DNA of 64,000 nucleotides from Phoronis australis (taxonomy: Eukaryota; Phoronida; Phoronidae), in contig NMRA01000254.1 of NCBI GenBank assembly GCA_002633005.1, positions 62,001-126,000 of the forward strand. Direction: 5' to 3'. This document shows positions 61,540 to 64,000 of the stretch, in pieces. Every line of letters starts with the position of its first letter. Position 1 is the first letter of the stretch. The position numbers were made by a program, and so were the translations under genes. The notes beneath the pieces were generated by a model that was not told the DNA's origin, searched no databases, and saw nothing but the letters and a program-made list of their open reading frames with translations.

Positions 61540-62040
61540 AAGGTTATGTAGGTTCCTAGAAAAATGTCCAAATTTTGCTGATTTCGGAACTTCGTATCTC
61601 AGTAATGGCAGTTACGTTCCATACGAAACTTTCAAAATACCGTGGTGCTTCATGCTTTGTTCTTCAAACCTCTGTTGGTAATTGTTTTTAAAATGTCCCA
61701 CTTTGCATGAGTGGTTATTAATAATAAGACTTGTATGATTTTCACAAAAAAACATTGTCACATAATATGAAAATGAAGTGATATTTCAGACATTTGTCTG
61801 GAATTTTGAGACGTCAACTTAAACATTTAACCTTATTAAAGAACATATGACCGCGTTATTGATTTCACTGTTTTGCCATCTTTCTTTTTTGGTAAATTTT
61901 ACTAAAACGTGGTCATGGTACCCAGTTAATGACGAATTGGTAAACTGCCAAAAACCAAATTCTACAGGCTTTCTACTTTCAAAAATGTATACCTTTACTT
62001 AGTTATGGTTTTGCAGATTCTTGGCTAAATGCACAGGTCC
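61540..62040 (+). repeat. Dispersed repeat family B, full copy
   Basis: It begins AAGGTTATGTAGGTTCCTAG and ends GGCTAAATGCACAGGTCC, with the same block order as 31024-31482. It is located in the last intron of the window. Confidence 0.65.
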
Positions 62041-62886
62041 TACATAAGTTTACTTTAGTTGTCCTATTAGGGCTCATTTTATCCGTGGTTGGACGTCCGG
62101 TTGTAGTCGAAGTACATGTTGAGCATTGTTTTGGTTTTGTGACAGTTTTGCTCTGTTTCATAAAATGGCCAGAGCCGAATGTTTCGATTTAATTGAACAA
62201 TTTTCTCTGATTACTTTGTCGTGGCAATGGAGTTCATAGGTTTTTTTCTTTGATTAAAAAACTGAGTCATTCTTATGATATCTTACTATGAAATTGGTAA
62301 TTTTTGGTCCACCAAAGCAGCGCTCAATATAACTGTAAGGTGGTTGGAGGTACATGAGTGAACGTGACACGTGCCTTTTCTTAGAAAGAAATCTACATTG
62401 TAACTAATGTTAATTCGACCATAATTTATGGTCACACTAACCATCTTCTTCAACCACATTCAATTAACACGTAAGTTGCCAATAAAAATCTCCGATGCGA
62501 CAATCTTCGCTATGACTGGGCGTATTCCACCTTTGAAAAAATGGGCCCCAAATGACACTGTAACCTATTATTTAGTTTTGTGATGCATGTAAGTTTGTGG
62601 TTTAGTTTAATCCACGTTTTCATCCGTTACCCACTTTTCCTGCCCCACTAACCAGGGTTTATAATGCATGCGTAACAGTTGGGCATGTTTTGCAGTTTAC
62701 TTAGAGTTAAAGAATAATCCTTGGCAGCTATTTTGCCAAGAATAGAGCGGATATTCATCTAGTCGTTTGCATAGATTGTGTAGATTTGATATTTGCTTGG
62801 GAATCCTTCTACAGCCTAAACTAACCAACATTTTCTATTGCTTTCAACCTGCCTCTAACCTCTAATTTGCTCTGTTTTATCTTAAG

Positions 62887-62904
62887 AGGTGTGAAAATGT
62901 GGAG
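62887..62904 (+). CDS. Possible six-codon microexon
   Basis: AGGTGTGAAAATGTGGAG (RCENVE) lies between a long pyrimidine-rich acceptor tract ending CTTAAG and the consensus donor GTGAGT. It is phase 0/0, compatible with the preceding exon. It does not align with the EVCAAFEAKE continuation known in MACF1/dystonin, so it may be an optional insertion or a chance match. Confidence 0.35.
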
Positions 62905-64000
62905 GTGAGTTTCTTTATGTGGCAAACGCACACAACACCAGTCCTCGCCAGCACTTTGTCCTTCATTTCCTGCTTATGATAGATTGCTGAGTCAGCATTC
63001 ATCCTGCAACTCTGCAAACAAGGCTATTTTAGATCCCCTGTTGTATTGTGGCGGTCAACGCGTCGACTCTTTTCCAAATTTTTTTGGAGCAAAGTCAGCT
63101 TGTTTGAAGCTTATTATGATTGTATGAAGGTATGATACATGCCTTTTACTAAGGAGACAATTAGCATTACAAAGATGTTCTGATGTTTCTGCGATAACTG
63201 TTAAGGCCTGTTCGCACTAAGCGATTTGTCTGCACTCCATAGTTGCAGTTGTGTTTCAGAGAAATTGGTTTGTGGGCTTTGAAATTGCACAGATTGATCA
63301 GTGACAAGTCTGCAATTACATCAGGATGTCCACACTTGATAACGAACTGTCGTTTGACGATTTCGTTGCAAGCAAATATATTTGTGAAGAGGACTTCAGG
63401 GTTTTGATCAAGCAGTTATCCGTTAATTTAATTGTCATTAATATATGACATTTTTCTATCATGAATATATCTTATTTCACCAGCTCCAGATCTCGTCATC
63501 TTCAAACGTCAGTTATGTTATACGAATTTCCCACCATTCCATGGCCTGAATGCACTGAACACCATTGACTCTATACTATTCATAGAGGATTAGGTGGGGA
63601 AGCAAACTTGGATTGTTGGTTGAAACATCAGAGCATCAAGAATGCAAAATGTTTTTCACTGTGTAACATATCTTCATACCTCCACACCAGAGACCACCAG
63701 ACTGGACTCAAAAATTGGCCAATCACATCCCGTCAAATTCAAACGTTTATTTGAACTGTGTCACGCCCTTCATGGGCAAGTTTAAAGTCTATAGTCTGTG
63801 GTAAAGGTTACTGATCTTAGCAACCATGAAAGGTTCATTCACTTATTACTTTTGAAGATTCTTGTTGAAGTTCTAATGAGATAAATGAAGGCTGTATATA
63901 ATTTAATATATATCAGTCTGTTAGATGAGGCCATGTTGACGGTGGGTTTAGACCAGCTGTGCACTTAGTCACATGACTGTAGTAATCACCACTCTTTGTT
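62905..64000 (+). other. Right end of window, no exon recognised
   Basis: This is presumably intron. The next conserved rod segment must lie beyond 64000. Confidence 0.55.

Overview
This is a metazoan genomic window of about 40% GC, with GT-AG introns, many diverged short repeats and a single large gene on the + strand. The dispersed repeats, two unresolved bases and a possible co-assembled allelic copy suggest a polymorphic marine invertebrate, perhaps a hemichordate, amphioxus or echinoderm. The phylum cannot be fixed from sequence alone.

The gene is a spectraplakin, the MACF1/dystonin/Shot family of cytoskeletal linkers that bind actin, microtubules and adhesion complexes. About 32 exons were placed by splice sites, compatible phases and homology. 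They give roughly 2,500 codons, and the gene runs off the right edge. In order they encode the second half of a plakin domain with its embedded SH3 fold (10.3-37.9 kb), a plectin-repeat region made mostly by one 2,137-nt exon (38.5-43.4 kb), and a rod of spectrin repeats (44.0-61.2 kb). The actin-binding CH domains and the start of the plakin domain are not visible. The first recognised exon carries an in-frame stop just upstream of an ATG, so it could begin an isoform without the actin-binding domain. The C-terminal EF-hand/GAS2 region lies beyond 64 kb.

Layout: 1-10.26 kb has no recognisable gene and holds microsatellites and MITE-like elements. 10.26-32 kb has small plakin exons in long introns, with a 0.55-kb duplicated block at an N (19.7-20.85 kb), a 71-bp palindromic element with a 10-bp target duplication (26.1 kb) and a LINE reverse-transcriptase scrap (31.7-31.97 kb). 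32-38.8 kb completes the plakin/SH3 module. The intron at 38.84-41.21 kb interrupts a plectin repeat and contains an antisense LINE RNase H fragment. 41.2-43.35 kb is the big plectin-repeat exon. 44-62.9 kb is the spectrin rod, whose introns hold at least three dispersed repeat families and an 8 x 32-bp minisatellite.

No operon-like or RNA gene content was found. The most useful leads are the possible start exon, the compact plakin to plectin-repeat to spectrin architecture, the internal duplication in the plectin-repeat exon, and several small apparently unnamed transposon families.
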